Positions 25,088-34,757 are shown, numbered from the stretch's first letter. The stretch: DNA of 64,000 bases from Phenylobacterium koreense (GCF_040545335.1 NZ_JBEPLU010000001.1:1364001-1428000); one strand, 5' to 3'. The notes: generated from the sequence alone by a model not told the origin. Translations and numbers: made by a program.

Positions 25088-25729
25088 TTAGAGGACGGGC
25101 TCGAACGGCGCCTCGGTCTTGGCCTTCACCTCGTCGAGGCTGACGCCGGGCGCCAGGGCGGTGAGCCGTAGCGGGCCCTTGCCGCGGTTGACGTCGAAGA
25201 CGCCCAGGTCGGTGACCACGAGATCCACCACGCCTTGACCGGTGAGCGGCAGGGAGCACGCCTTGACCAGCTTGGGCGCGCCCGATTTCTCGGTGTGCTC
25301 CATGACCACGACCACGCGCTTGACGCCGGCGACCAGGTCCATGGCTCCACCCATGCCCTTGACCATCTTGCCGGGGACCATCCAGTTGGCGAGGTCGCCG
25401 TTGGCGGCCACCTGCATGGCGCCGAGGATCGACAGGTCGATATGGCCGCCTCGGATCATGGCGAAGCTGTCGGCCGAGCTGAAATAGGACGAGGACGGCA
25501 GCTCGGTGATGGTCTGCTTGCCGGCGTTGATCAGGTCGGCGTCCGCTTCGCCCTCATAGGGGAAGGGCCCCATGCCCAGCATGCCGTTCTCCGACTGCAG
25601 GGTCACGTGCATCCCCGCGGGGATGTAGTTGGCGACCAGGGTCGGGATGCCGATGCCGAGGTTCACATAGAAGCCGTCGTGCAGCTCTGCCGCGGCCCGG
25701 GCGGCCATTTCATCACGGGTCCAGGCCAT
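25088..25729 (-). CDS. scoB: 3-oxoacid CoA-transferase subunit B
   Basis: 213 residues. The CoA-transferase signature around [20 protein letters not shown] contains the catalytic Glu (SEN). It starts one base after the scoA stop (TAA-G-ATG), so the two are one unit. With subunit A it moves CoA from succinyl-CoA to acetoacetate or a related 3-oxoacid, feeding ketone bodies or aromatic breakdown products into central metabolism. The PcaJ alternative (3-oxoadipate) cannot be excluded by sequence alone. Confidence 0.93.
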   Translation of the reverse strand: MAWTRDEMAARAAAELHDGFYVNLGIGIPTLVANYIPAGMHVTLQSENGMLGMGPFPYEGEADADLINAGKQTITELPSSSYFSSADSFAMIRGGHIDLSILGAMQVAANGDLANWMVPGKMVKGMGGAMDLVAGVKRVVVVMEHTEKSGAPKLVKACSLPLTGQGVVDLVVTDLGVFDVNRGKGPLRLTALAPGVSLDEVKAKTEAPFEPVL

Positions 25730-25730
25730 C

Positions 25731-26465
25731 TTAAGCGCTCGCCTTCTCTTCGCCCGTTTGCGTTTCTTTCGGACGGGTGGTCACGCGCTCGATGCGCTTC
25801 TCGTAGACCGCGCCCTTGACGATCCGGTCGACATAGATGCCCGGGGTGTGGATGTGGTCCTTGTCGATGGAGCCGATCTCGACCAGTTCCTCGACCTCGG
25901 CGATCGTGACCTTGCCGGCCGTGGCCATCATCGGATTGAAGTTCCGGGCGGTCTTTCGATAGACGAGGTTGCCCTCGGCGTCGCCGACATGGGCCTTCAC
26001 GATGGCCAGGTCCGCGGTGAGGCCCCGCTCCATGACATAGAGCTCGCCGTCGAACTCGCGCACTTCCTTGCCCTCGGCGACCAGGGTGCCGACCCCGGTC
26101 TTGGTGAAGAAGGCCGGAATGCCCGCCCCGCCAGCGCGGATGCGCTCGGCCAGGGTGCCCTGCGGATTGAATTCCAGCTCCAGCGCGCCGGAGAGGTAAA
26201 GCTGCTCGAACAGCTTGTTCTCGCCCACATAGGACGAGATCATCTTCCGGATCTGGCCCGCCTCCAGCAGGAGGCCGAGGCCGAAGCCGTCGACGCCGCA
26301 ATTGTTCGAGACGACCGTCAGGTTCTTCACCCCGGACTCGCGGATGGCGGCGATCAGGTTTTCGGGAATGCCGCAGAGCCCGAAGCCCCCGGCCATGATG
26401 GTCATGCCGTCGAACAGGAGCCCGGCGAGGGCCTCGGCGGCGTCGTTACGCGTCTTTCCAGCCAT
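25731..26465 (-). CDS. scoA: 3-oxoacid CoA-transferase subunit A
   Basis: 244 residues with the glycine-rich CoA-transferase signature [15 protein letters not shown] near residue 20 and the later [22 protein letters not shown]-type ribosome site 5 bases upstream of ATG 26465. It forms the heteromer with the adjacent scoB. The order scoA-scoB and the near-zero spacing are standard. No regulator lies beside it; the antiporter downstream region ends in its own terminator just before the scoA promoter. Confidence 0.93.
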   Translation of the reverse strand: MAGKTRNDAAEALAGLLFDGMTIMAGGFGLCGIPENLIAAIRESGVKNLTVVSNNCGVDGFGLGLLLEAGQIRKMISSYVGENKLFEQLYLSGALELEFNPQGTLAERIRAGGAGIPAFFTKTGVGTLVAEGKEVREFDGELYVMERGLTADLAIVKAHVGDAEGNLVYRKTARNFNPMMATAGKVTIAEVEELVEIGSIDKDHIHTPGIYVDRIVKGAVYEKRIERVTTRPKETQTGEEKASA

Positions 26466-26513
26466 GTGAGCCCCTTTAAGCTGCTAGCGGCCGCTTGAGA
26501 ACCGGGTCGGACG

Positions 26514-26538
26514 AAAAAGTTCATCAACTGATGAAACT
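26514..26538 (-). terminator. Terminator of the antiporter gene
   Basis: On the minus strand AGTTTCATCA (26538-26529) pairs with TGATGAACT (26526-26518), with one bulged T, and is followed by TTTTTCG. It starts immediately after the antiporter stop codon. Confidence 0.7.
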
Positions 26539-28386
26539 CTAATTCACAGGCTCCTTCGGCTCCTCGCCCAAGGCGTCGGCGGCCTCCTCGTTGAGCGCCT
26601 GCCCGCCGTGTCGCGGAACTGAGAACGGCTCCGGTGTCGGCGTGGCCATGTTCCCCCGCATCAGCCACCGCCCCTGCTCGATGCCGCCGGCGAGCTGCAG
26701 TTCGAACCGCTCGGCGTCGCGGCGGCGGACGTCGCGGACGATGTCGGCGGCCTCGACCTCGTCGACGCCCAGGTCGATGAGGACGTTCTTCCCGAAGGTC
26801 AGGGCCGATTCGAAGGTCTCGCGGATCTGATAATCCACCCCGGCCTTCACCAGCCGCAGGCTGTGGCCGCGGTCGAAGGCGCGGGCGAAGATCTTGGCCA
26901 GGGGAAACTCGTCCCTGACCATTTCGACGATGCGGTCGGCGACCTCCGGCTTGTCGACACAGACGAGAATGGCTTCGGCGTTGGCCGCGCCGGAGGCCCG
27001 CAGCACGTCCAGCCGCGAGCCGTCGCCGTAATAGACCTTGAAGCCGAAGGTCCCGGCGGCGCGGATCATGTCCACGTCGTTCTCGATCAGCGAGACCTCC
27101 ATGCCGCGAGCCAGCAGCGGTTGGCTGACCACCTGGGCGAAACGGCCGAAGCCGATCATCAGCACCCGGCCCCGCAGATTGGCCGCGACCTCGACGCCGT
27201 CCATCGACACCTTCGGCGGCGGCATCAGCCGGTCCAGCAGGATGACCACAAGGGGCGTCAGGGCCATGGACAGGATCACCACGGCGGTGAGCGCGGCGCT
27301 GTCGCGGGCGTCCAGCACACCGGCGGCGGCGGCCGCGCCATAGAGCACGAAGGCGAACTCCCCGCCCTGGGCGAAGAGGGCCGCGCGCTGAACGGCCTCG
27401 CGACTGCCAGCCCGGAACAGCCGTGCGACAGCATAGATGCCGAGCGCCTTGAGCGTCATGAAGGCCAGTACGCCGGCCAGGACCAGGCGCCATTCGGCCA
27501 GGACCACCGAGAGGTCCAGCGACATGCCGACGCTGAGGAAGAAGAGGCCCAGCAGGATGCCGCGGAACGGCTCGATGTCGGCCTCGAGCTGATGGCGGAA
27601 GACCGACTCCGACAGCATCACCCCGGCCAGAAAGGCCCCCATGGCCATGGAGAGTCCGCCCCACTGCATGAAGAGCGCCGCGCCCAGGACGACCAGCAGC
27701 GCCGCGGCGGTCATGATCTCCCGCGCGCCGGTTCGGGCCAGGATCTGGAAGAAGGGGTTGAGCAGCCAGCGTCCGGCCGCGATCGCCACCCCGATGCAGC
27801 CGGCGCCGATGAGCAGGCCAAGCCAGGCCGGGCGGTCGCCCTCGACGGCCGCGCCGCCTAGCGACGCGAGCACGGCGACCAGGGCCAGCAGGGGAACCAC
27901 CGCGAGGTCTTCCAGCAGCAGGATCGATATCGCCCGCTGACCGGCGTCGGTCGAGGTCTCGCCCCGCTCGTCGAGCATCTGGACGATCACGGCGGTGGAA
28001 GAGAGCACGAAACCGCTGGCTCCGATCGCCGCGGCGGCCGGCGCGAGGCCGGCGAGCATGGCGGCTCCGGACAGGAGGGCGGCGCAGACCAGGACCTGGG
28101 CCACCCCCAGCCCGAAGATTTCCGTGCGCAGGCTCCAGAGCTTGGCGGGCCGCATCTCGAGCCCGATGACGAAGAGGAAGAGCACCACCCCCAGCTCGGC
28201 CACGTGGAGGATCGCCTGGGGATCGGTGAACAGCCGCAGGCCGAAGGGACCGATGACCAGGCCGGCGGCGAGATAGCCCAGCACCGAGCCGAGGCCGAGC
28301 TTGCGGAACAGCGGCACGGCGACGACGCCCGCGGCCAGCAGGGCCACGCCGTGCCCAAGGTTCATGCCCACGACCTCGGCCGCCAT
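26539..28386 (-). CDS. CPA2-family cation:proton antiporter with TrkA-N domain (KefB/KefC-like)
   Basis: 615 residues. About 12 membrane helices (YLAAGLVIGPFGLRL, LFLFVIGLEMRP and on) are followed by a Rossmann nucleotide-binding RCK/TrkA-N domain starting near RVLMIGFGRFAQVV. This is the KefC layout of potassium or sodium efflux with proton exchange, gated by a bound nucleotide or glutathione adduct. ATG 28386 has AGGAG 6 bases upstream. A C-terminal acidic tail ends the chain. Whether it responds to glutathione adducts is not visible; no KefF/KefG ancillary gene is adjacent. Confidence 0.92.
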   Translation of the reverse strand: MAAEVVGMNLGHGVALLAAGVVAVPLFRKLGLGSVLGYLAAGLVIGPFGLRLFTDPQAILHVAELGVVLFLFVIGLEMRPAKLWSLRTEIFGLGVAQVLVCAALLSGAAMLAGLAPAAAAIGASGFVLSSTAVIVQMLDERGETSTDAGQRAISILLLEDLAVVPLLALVAVLASLGGAAVEGDRPAWLGLLIGAGCIGVAIAAGRWLLNPFFQILARTGAREIMTAAALLVVLGAALFMQWGGLSMAMGAFLAGVMLSESVFRHQLEADIEPFRGILLGLFFLSVGMSLDLSVVLAEWRLVLAGVLAFMTLKALGIYAVARLFRAGSREAVQRAALFAQGGEFAFVLYGAAAAAGVLDARDSAALTAVVILSMALTPLVVILLDRLMPPPKVSMDGVEVAANLRGRVLMIGFGRFAQVVSQPLLARGMEVSLIENDVDMIRAAGTFGFKVYYGDGSRLDVLRASGAANAEAILVCVDKPEVADRIVEMVRDEFPLAKIFARAFDRGHSLRLVKAGVDYQIRETFESALTFGKNVLIDLGVDEVEAADIVRDVRRRDAERFELQLAGGIEQGRWLMRGNMATPTPEPFSVPRHGGQALNEEAADALGEEPKEPVN

Positions 28387-28469
28387 CGGTGCTCCTGCCT
28401 TCGCCCGCCCCGCTCCGGAGGCCGCGTATCAGCTTATTTGCGGGCAAAGACCGGAGCGCGCAACGGGGG

Positions 28470-28493
28470 GGCGGCGCCCGCGAGAGCGCCGCC
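28470..28493. terminator. GC-rich hairpin after the OmpA lipoprotein gene
   Basis: GGCGGCGC (28470-28477) pairs perfectly with GCGCCGCC (28486-28493) around an 8-base loop, 14 bases past the stop. No T-run on the minus strand. Confidence 0.5.
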
Positions 28494-28506
28494 GATGGAG
28501 AAGCGC

Positions 28507-29181
28507 TTAGCCGGTATAGGGCCGGACGATGATTTCGACCCGGCGGTTCTTTGCCCGGCCTTCTTCGGTGTCGTTGGAGGCGATGGGCTGGGTCGAGCCG
28601 CGGCCGGCCACGTAGAGGCGATCGCGCAGCACGCCGCCGCGGTTGGTGAGATAGTCGGCCACGGCCAGGGCGCGGCGCTCGGAGAGAGCTTGGTTGTAGT
28701 CGGCGCGACCGGTGGAATCGGCGTGGCCGATGATGTCGACCAGGGTCTGCGGATAGTTGTTCAGGCTGCGGGCGACGTCGTCGAGCGCGCCGTAGAACTG
28801 GGGCTGGATGTCCGAACGGTCGAAGCCGAAGGTCACGTCGCTGGGCATCTGCAGGACGATGTTGTCCCCCTGGCGCTGGACCTCCACGCCGCTGCCGGCC
28901 AGTTCGCGGCGAAGCTCGGCCTGCTGGCGGTCCATGTAGTTGCCGACCCCCGCGCCGGCCAGTGCGCCGATCCCCGCCCCGATGAGCGCGTTCTTGCGGC
29001 CCTGCTCGCTGCGGTTGGTGTTGGTGAGGTAGCCGAGGGCCGCTCCGCCGAGCGCGCCGGCGATCGCGCCAGTCCCGGTGTTGTTGCGGACGGCCTGTCC
29101 GGTGTAGGGGTCCACAGTGGTGCAGGCCGACATGGCGGCCGCTCCCAAAATACATGCCGCAAGGGCGGTCCAGCTACGCAT
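28507..29181 (-). CDS. OmpA-family lipoprotein with glycine-zipper region
   Basis: 224 residues. The lipobox is at AAAMSAC, followed by a glycine-zipper stretch (TGAIAGALGGAALGYL, IGAGIGALAGAGVG) and the OmpA C-terminal peptidoglycan-binding domain (IIGHADSTGRADYNQALSERRA, and NRRVEIIVRP at the end). It would be anchored in the outer membrane by its lipid and hold peptidoglycan through its OmpA domain, like E. coli YiaD. Good ribosome site (GGAGAG) before ATG 29181. It stands alone. Confidence 0.92.
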   Translation of the reverse strand: MRSWTALAACILGAAAMSACTTVDPYTGQAVRNNTGTGAIAGALGGAALGYLTNTNRSEQGRKNALIGAGIGALAGAGVGNYMDRQQAELRRELAGSGVEVQRQGDNIVLQMPSDVTFGFDRSDIQPQFYGALDDVARSLNNYPQTLVDIIGHADSTGRADYNQALSERRALAVADYLTNRGGVLRDRLYVAGRGSTQPIASNDTEEGRAKNRRVEIIVRPYTG

Positions 29182-29264
29182 CTACGCTCTCCTGAATGGA
29201 ACTTCGGTGCGAACGCCCGCCCCACGGTCAAGGTTCCCGGCGACCGCCGGGTGAAGGATCGAAT

Positions 29265-30200
29265 GTGACCACTCCGACGATCAACCCCGTCTCCTTCAAG
29301 CGCTTCGAAGGCGATTTCGCAGGGTTCTCCCAGGACCTGGGCGGCTCGTTCGCGCGCTACGGTTTTGCGGTGATCTCCGACCACCCGCTGCCGCAGGCGC
29401 GGATCGAGGCGGCGATCGGCGCGGCCAAGGCGTTCTTCGCCCTGCCCGACGAGGTCAAGCGGGCCTATGTGGTCGGGGTCGGCGGCCAGCGCGGCTACAC
29501 CCCCTTCGGCATCGAGACGGCCAAGGGCGCCGAACACTTCGACCTGAAGGAGTTCTGGCACATGGGCCGGGACCTGCCGGCGGGCCACCCGTTCGCCGCC
29601 TACATGCCCAAGAATGTCTGGCCGGCGGAGGTTCCGGCGTTCCACACCGAGATCGCCTGGCTGTTCAACGCGCTGGACGCCATGGGCCGCAAGGTGCTGG
29701 AAGCCCTGGCCGCCTATCTGAAGCTCGACCGCCACTTCTTCGATTCGACGGTGGACCAGGGCAACTCGATCCTGCGCCTGCTGCACTATCCGCCGATCCC
29801 GGCCGACGGCCCCAACATCCGCGCCGGCGCGCACGAAGACATCAACGTCATCACCCTGCTGCTGGGTGCCGAAGAGGCTGGGCTGGAGGTGCTGGAACGG
29901 GACGGCCAGTGGCTGGCCATCAACCCGCCCGCCGGCTCGCTGGTCTGCAATATCGGCGACATGCTGCAGCGACTGACCAACCAGGTGCTGCCCTCGACCA
30001 CGCACCGGGTGGTGAACCCGGCGCCGGAACGCCGGGGGTTCTCGCGCTATTCGACGCCGTTCTTCCTGCACTTCAACCCGGACTACGAGATCCGCACCCT
30101 GCCCGGCTGCGTCACGCCCGAGCATCCCGACCGGGGCCTTGCGCCGATCACGGCCGACGAGTTCCTCAAGGAAAGGCTGCGGGAGATCAGACTGCTCTAG
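29265..30200 (+). CDS. 2-oxoglutarate/Fe(II) dioxygenase, isopenicillin N synthase family
   Basis: 311 residues from GTG 29265 (AAGGA upstream); an earlier in-frame ATG at 29196 would overlap the leader of the OmpA gene. The fold is recognised from the N-terminal GFAVISDHPL and the iron site: HED in RAGAHEDINV, the distal His in STTHRVVNP, and the 2OG-binding Arg in SRYSTPFF. Such enzymes hydroxylate or desaturate small molecules. Substrate unknown; no biosynthetic cluster surrounds it. Confidence 0.9.
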   Translation: MTTPTINPVSFKRFEGDFAGFSQDLGGSFARYGFAVISDHPLPQARIEAAIGAAKAFFALPDEVKRAYVVGVGGQRGYTPFGIETAKGAEHFDLKEFWHMGRDLPAGHPFAAYMPKNVWPAEVPAFHTEIAWLFNALDAMGRKVLEALAAYLKLDRHFFDSTVDQGNSILRLLHYPPIPADGPNIRAGAHEDINVITLLLGAEEAGLEVLERDGQWLAINPPAGSLVCNIGDMLQRLTNQVLPSTTHRVVNPAPERRGFSRYSTPFFLHFNPDYEIRTLPGCVTPEHPDRGLAPITADEFLKERLREIRLL

Positions 30201-30282
30201 CCATACCGAACAGCGTTTCACGCAAAAGACGGAAATTTAACTCCACGAGCCGATCTTCGCGCAAAACGTCAGGGGGAAGAAT

Positions 30283-31986
30283 ATGTCCGCTCCTGGTGAG
30301 ACATCCCGGGCCGAAGCTGCACGGCTGGCGGCTATCGCCACGCTAGACCTGGACGACCTCAAGCCGACCTTCGAGCGGATCGGCCGGCTGGCGCGCGCCT
30401 ATTCCCGGCTGGACCTGGGCGACGTGGTCATCGTCGACGCCGAACGCACCTGGCACGCCAGCGTGACGCCCAAGTGGTCCAAGGAGCAGATCTGCGAGGA
30501 CCAGGCCTTCTCTGAGGTGGCGGTGCGCGATGATGCGCTGCTGTGGGTGCCGAACGCCCTCGAAGACCCTCGCTTCGCCAGGCATCCCTATGTGACCGGT
30601 GCCGAGCAGGTCCGGTTCTATGCCGGCGCGCCAATCCGGCTGGCGAGCGGTCAGCCCATCGGCGTGGTCTGCGTGGCCAGCGAGACGCCGCGGACGTTCG
30701 ATCCCGAACTCGCCGCCTACCTGACCGATCTCGCGGCCATCGCCTCGAACGAGTGCTCGCGCCACCACGCCCAGCGCGACCTGGTGCGCTTCGCCGGCGA
30801 GGCGGAGGCGGCCAACAAGGCCAAGAGCGAGTTCCTCGCCAATATGAGCCACGAGATCCGCACGCCGCTGAACGGCGTGATGGGCGTCGCCGGGGCCTTG
30901 GCCAGGACCGAGCTTTCGCCGCAGCAGGCCGAGATGGTGGGGCTGATCGAAACCTCGGCCGAGACCCTGGAAGCCTTGCTGAGCGACATCCTGGACCTGG
31001 CCCGCATCGAAGCCGGCCGCATGGAGCTTCGCCGCGAGCCGTTCGACATGGCCGCCTCGGTCAAGGCCTGCTCATCCCTGTTCGAGGCCACCGCCCAGGC
31101 CAAGGGCCTGCGGCTGAGCGTGGAGATCGAGCCCTATGCGCAGGGCGCGTTCGAGGGCGACGGCGCGCGCATCCGCCAGATCCTGACCAATCTGCTGGGC
31201 AACGCCGTGAAGTTCACCACCGAGGGCGAGGTCCGGCTGCAGGTCGCGGCCCAGCGGGACGAAACCACCACCCATCTGACCTTCACCGTGTCCGACACCG
31301 GCATCGGCTTCGACGAGACGGCTAGGCAGCGACTGTTCGAACGCTTCGAGCAGGCGGACGGCTCGATCACCCGGCGGTATGGCGGAACGGGCCTTGGGCT
31401 CTCGATCTCGCGCTCGCTGGCCGAGGCGATGGGCGGCTCGCTGTCGGCCACCGCCACCCCGGGCGCGGGCGCGACCTTCGTCCTGCAGCTAGAATTGCCG
31501 CGGCGCCAGGGTGTCGTGGAGATGTGGGGCGAGCATGAGAACGACGCCGCCGAGGAGGCCGCGCTCGACGCCATGCGGGTGCTGCTGGCCGAGGACCATC
31601 CGACCAACCGCCGGGTCGTGGAGCTGATCCTGACCTCCGCGGGCGTCGAGCTGGTGAGCGTGGAGAACGGGGCCGAGGCGGTGGACGAAGCCACCCGCGG
31701 CGAGTTCGACCTGATCCTGATGGACATGCAGATGCCGGTGATGGACGGGCTGACCGCCATCTCGGCCATCCGCCGACGTGAGGCGCGGCTTGGCCGCCGC
31801 ACGCCGATCTACACCCTGACCGCCAACGCCATGCCCGAACATGCGGAGGCGTCCGAGCGCGCCGGGGCGGACGGCCACATCACCAAGCCGATCACCGCCG
31901 AGCGGCTGCTGCAGGTGGTCGAACAGGTGTGGAGCGAGAAGGCTCAGGCCGCGGCCCTGGACGACACGGTCGCCCAAAGCGCCTAG
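30283..31986 (+). CDS. Hybrid sensor histidine kinase with GAF and receiver domains
   Basis: 567 residues, no membrane segment. A GAF domain occupies roughly residues 20-160, followed by HisKA with phosphoacceptor H190 (MSHEIRTPLNG), an ATPase domain (N307, DTGIGF, GGTGLGL) and a C-terminal receiver with phosphoacceptor D481 (LILMDMQMPVMDG). The cytosolic GAF domain suggests an internal or diffusible signal. There is no HPt domain or response regulator alongside, so a separate phosphotransfer partner (ChpT-like in this group) is likely. It converges on the tandem TetR gene with 8 bases between stops. Confidence 0.94.
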   Translation: MSAPGETSRAEAARLAAIATLDLDDLKPTFERIGRLARAYSRLDLGDVVIVDAERTWHASVTPKWSKEQICEDQAFSEVAVRDDALLWVPNALEDPRFARHPYVTGAEQVRFYAGAPIRLASGQPIGVVCVASETPRTFDPELAAYLTDLAAIASNECSRHHAQRDLVRFAGEAEAANKAKSEFLANMSHEIRTPLNGVMGVAGALARTELSPQQAEMVGLIETSAETLEALLSDILDLARIEAGRMELRREPFDMAASVKACSSLFEATAQAKGLRLSVEIEPYAQGAFEGDGARIRQILTNLLGNAVKFTTEGEVRLQVAAQRDETTTHLTFTVSDTGIGFDETARQRLFERFEQADGSITRRYGGTGLGLSISRSLAEAMGGSLSATATPGAGATFVLQLELPRRQGVVEMWGEHENDAAEEAALDAMRVLLAEDHPTNRRVVELILTSAGVELVSVENGAEAVDEATRGEFDLILMDMQMPVMDGLTAISAIRRREARLGRRTPIYTLTANAMPEHAEASERAGADGHITKPITAERLLQVVEQVWSEKAQAAALDDTVAQSA

Positions 31987-31994
31987 GTCGCGCC

Positions 31995-33224
31995 TTAGCG
32001 GGTGAATATCCCCATCAGCAGGGGCCGTGCGAAGACCGAGGGCGCCGCCTTCTGGGTGATGCCGGGCACCCAGAAGCCCAGCTCGGCGCCGGCGTTGAGC
32101 GTCGCGTTCAGCATCTGGGCGGCGATGACCGGGTCGATCGGCCGGATCGACCCCTCGGCGATGCCGTCGGAGATCATCGAGGCGAAGCGGTCGGAGACCC
32201 GATCGGAATGGGCCACCTGCTCGGTGCGGATCTCGCCGGGCAGGGCCGAAAGGGCCGAGACCCGCAGCAACGGGCCGTACTCGGACAATTGATATTCAGC
32301 CAGGGCGGCGGCGGCGCTGGAGATGCGCTGCCATTGGGTTCCGTCCATGGCCATCGCCAGGCGCTGCACCCGGCGCATGACGTCGAAGGTGCGGTCGAAG
32401 CAGGCGACCACCAGATCGTCCTTGGCCTCGTTGTGATGGTAGAACGAGCCCTTGGTGACGTTAAGGGCCGCGGAGATCTTGTCCACCGAGGCCCCGCGGT
32501 AGCCGCGGCTGTTGATCAGGCGGGTCGCGGCCAGCAGGAAGGTCTCGCGGCTCATGTCGGGCCCTTCGCGGGCGGCGAGTTCGGCCAGCGGCACGGGGAT
32601 CGGCGCCCAGGTCGCGCCCTCGATGGCGAAGCCGCCGACCAGGATATCGTACATGCGGTCGCGGACCCGGTCGTAGTCCTCGGGGTCGTACTTCGGCAGC
32701 CAGGTCGCCGACCAGAAGAGCTGCTCCAGCAGCATGTGGGTGCGGGCGGTGCGCCGGCCGCGGCTGAGCCAGGCCATGTCGGGCGAGTCGAATAGGGTCC
32801 GCACACGCCGAAAGAGGCGCATATAGGCTTCGAACACCTCGGCCCGCTGCGCGTCCTTCAGCGCCCGCAGGTCCGAAAGCGTCGGCAAGGGCGGCTCGGC
32901 GCCGGTCGCGGCGCGGGCGACGCGTTCGAAATAGAGCTGCAGCAGCCGGGCCAGGCGCTGGGGCGGATTGGGCGCCGCGAGGGCCTCGTCGGTCGTCGCC
33001 TGCAGCCAGGCGATGCCGCGCAGCATGCAGCCGGCGGCCAGGTCGTCCTTGCGCTTGAAGTAGTAGGTGACGCTGGTGGTGGAAAGACCGACCGCGGCGG
33101 CGGCGTCGGCCAGGGTCAACCCTTTCACGCCGCGCTCGTTCATGATGGCGGTCGAGGCGTCCAGGATCGCGTCGCGCTTTCGGCGGAAGCGATCCGTCGA
33201 ACGGGCGCTCTTGCGTTCAGCCAT
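31995..33224 (-). CDS. Transcriptional regulator with two TetR DNA-binding domains
   Basis: 409 residues, about twice a normal TetR protein. The first TetR_N helix-turn-helix spans about residues 17-63 (LADAAAAVGLSTTSVTYYFKRK) and its ligand-type region about 70-205. A second TetR_N domain spans about 226-272 (VDKISAALNVTKGSFYHHNEA) with its own C-terminal region. The frame is continuous and no internal ribosome site is evident, so this is a single-chain pseudo-dimer. Three alternating CTCCGT/ACGGAG half-sites lie 13-46 bases upstream of the start codon, suggesting autoregulation. Ligand and targets unknown. Confidence 0.9.
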   Translation of the reverse strand: MAERKSARSTDRFRRKRDAILDASTAIMNERGVKGLTLADAAAAVGLSTTSVTYYFKRKDDLAAGCMLRGIAWLQATTDEALAAPNPPQRLARLLQLYFERVARAATGAEPPLPTLSDLRALKDAQRAEVFEAYMRLFRRVRTLFDSPDMAWLSRGRRTARTHMLLEQLFWSATWLPKYDPEDYDRVRDRMYDILVGGFAIEGATWAPIPVPLAELAAREGPDMSRETFLLAATRLINSRGYRGASVDKISAALNVTKGSFYHHNEAKDDLVVACFDRTFDVMRRVQRLAMAMDGTQWQRISSAAAALAEYQLSEYGPLLRVSALSALPGEIRTEQVAHSDRVSDRFASMISDGIAEGSIRPIDPVIAAQMLNATLNAGAELGFWVPGITQKAAPSVFARPLLMGIFTR

Positions 33225-33236
33225 CTATGCCCCTGA

Positions 33237-33270
33237 CTCCGTCTGGTAACGGAGGTATCTGCGCCTCCGT
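33237..33270. promoter_or_regulatory. Three alternating half-sites upstream of the tandem TetR gene
   Basis: CTCCGT (33237-33242), ACGGAG (33249-33254) and CTCCGT (33265-33270) form two overlapping inverted repeats; the right pair extends to ACGGAGG-N8-CCTCCGT. The site lies just before the start codon, as expected for an autorepressor. Binding is inferred. Confidence 0.5.
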
Positions 33271-33310
33271 CTCGCCCCTCTCTATCGCATGCCCCTTGCG
33301 GCGCAAGGCG

Positions 33311-34747
33311 TCAGCCCGATGCGAACGGATAAGGCGAGATGGACTTGGTGAAGTCGTCAACCATCAGTGTACGGTTGATCGGCTCGGCCGCTCGCTGGGG
33401 ACAGGCCGGGCGCTCGCAGATCCGGCAGGCGGGGCCGATGGCGGTGGCGACCGGGTCGCGCAGGTCGATGCCGCGGGAATAGACCAGGCGCTCGGCGAAC
33501 TTCAGTTCGCAGCCCATGCCGACGGCGAGTTCGGAATCCTCTCCATAGGGCGATGCGAAGCGGCTGACCGTGCGCGAGAGGGTGAAGTAGCGCTGGCCGT
33601 CCGGGGTCTCGACGATCTGGGTGACGATGCGCCCGGGGGTGCGGAAGCTGGAGTGGATGTTCCAGCGCGGGCAGGTGCCGCCGAAGCGGGAGAAGGGAAA
33701 GGTCGCCCCAGCATAGCGCTTGGAGATGTTCCCCGCCGAATCGACCCGCAGCATGAAGAACGGCACCCCGCGCGCGCCCGGCCGCGACAGGGTGGTGAGC
33801 CGGTGACAGGCCTGTTCGAACGAGACCCCGAAGCGGGAGCGGACGAGTTCGATGTCATAGGCGGCGCGCTCGGCCGCCTCGTGGAAGGCGGCGTAGGGCA
33901 TCAGCAGGGCCGCGGCCAGATAATTGGTCAGGGAGACCTTCAACAGGGCGCGGGTCGGCCGGTCCGGCGGCCCGGCGCGCTCGGCCAGGGCGTCGAGCAG
34001 AGCGCCGTGTTCCAGGATCGAAAGCTGGTAGGCGAGCGCGAAGGCGCGGCCGGCGGCGGTCAGGACTTCCGACAGGAAGAGCCGCTTGCGGTGATGGTCG
34101 TAGCGGCGGACGGATTCCGGCAGCACCTCCAGCGGCACCACCCGGACGCTGATGTTGTGACGCTTGGCCAGCCGCTCCCGCGCGGCGAGGGCGAAGTCCA
34201 GCGGCTCATGGCCGAGTTCGGCGACCAGTTCGTCGGCCGCGTCCTCCAGCTCGGCGAAGTAGTTCTTCTGCGACTGGATGAAGTCGCGCACCCAGTCCGA
34301 CGGCAGGACCGCGGAACCGGCCGAGGCGCCCTCCTCCGGCCGGCTGATGGAGCCGAGGTCGGTCAGGCGCCGCTGGTCGAGATAGGCGCGATAGAGACGG
34401 ACGATGGCCTCCGACACCGCCGGGGCGCTGTCGGCCACCTCGGCGATCTCGTGCCGGGCGACGCCCAGGTCGCGAAAGAGCTGGTCCGAGAAGATCTCGG
34501 CCAGGCCGGTAGCCCCGCTGGATTCCGGATCGGTCGACAGGCTCTTGAGATCTAGGTCGTAGGCTTCGGCCAGGCGCAGCAGCACCTGGGCGGTGACCGG
34601 CCGCTGATTGCGCTCCAAGAGGTTCAGATAGCTGGGCGAGACCCCCAGATCCTCGGCCATCCGGGTCTGGGTCAGGCCGAGGTCGCGGCGCAGCCGCTTG
34701 AGCCGCGCGCCGAGGAAGAGCTTCCGATCCGTATTGGCTGGGGCCAT
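33311..34747 (-). CDS. XRE-family regulator of the ScfR/RamB/PrpC type (short-chain acyl-CoA sensor)
   Basis: 478 residues. An N-terminal XRE helix-turn-helix (LTQTRMAEDLGVSPSYLNLLERNQ) is followed by an IrrE-like domain and a C-terminal DUF2083-type domain with a cysteine cluster (CRICERPACPQR). The family controls glyoxylate, propionate or fatty-acid use in response to short-chain acyl-CoA. The promoter region holds an inverted repeat TGTCACAG...CTGTGACA and repeated TTGTAA units, candidate autoregulatory sites. The genes it controls are not obvious; beta-oxidation genes are 5 kb away. Confidence 0.9.
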   Translation of the reverse strand: MAPANTDRKLFLGARLKRLRRDLGLTQTRMAEDLGVSPSYLNLLERNQRPVTAQVLLRLAEAYDLDLKSLSTDPESSGATGLAEIFSDQLFRDLGVARHEIAEVADSAPAVSEAIVRLYRAYLDQRRLTDLGSISRPEEGASAGSAVLPSDWVRDFIQSQKNYFAELEDAADELVAELGHEPLDFALAARERLAKRHNISVRVVPLEVLPESVRRYDHHRKRLFLSEVLTAAGRAFALAYQLSILEHGALLDALAERAGPPDRPTRALLKVSLTNYLAAALLMPYAAFHEAAERAAYDIELVRSRFGVSFEQACHRLTTLSRPGARGVPFFMLRVDSAGNISKRYAGATFPFSRFGGTCPRWNIHSSFRTPGRIVTQIVETPDGQRYFTLSRTVSRFASPYGEDSELAVGMGCELKFAERLVYSRGIDLRDPVATAIGPACRICERPACPQRAAEPINRTLMVDDFTKSISPYPFASG

Positions 34748-34757
34748 GGAGTCGGAT

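Noticed and set aside
26402..29155. Minus-strand 917-codon frame over the antiporter and OmpA genes
   Set aside because: Arg/Gly-rich off-frame reading of real genes in high-GC DNA; no domain or ribosome site.
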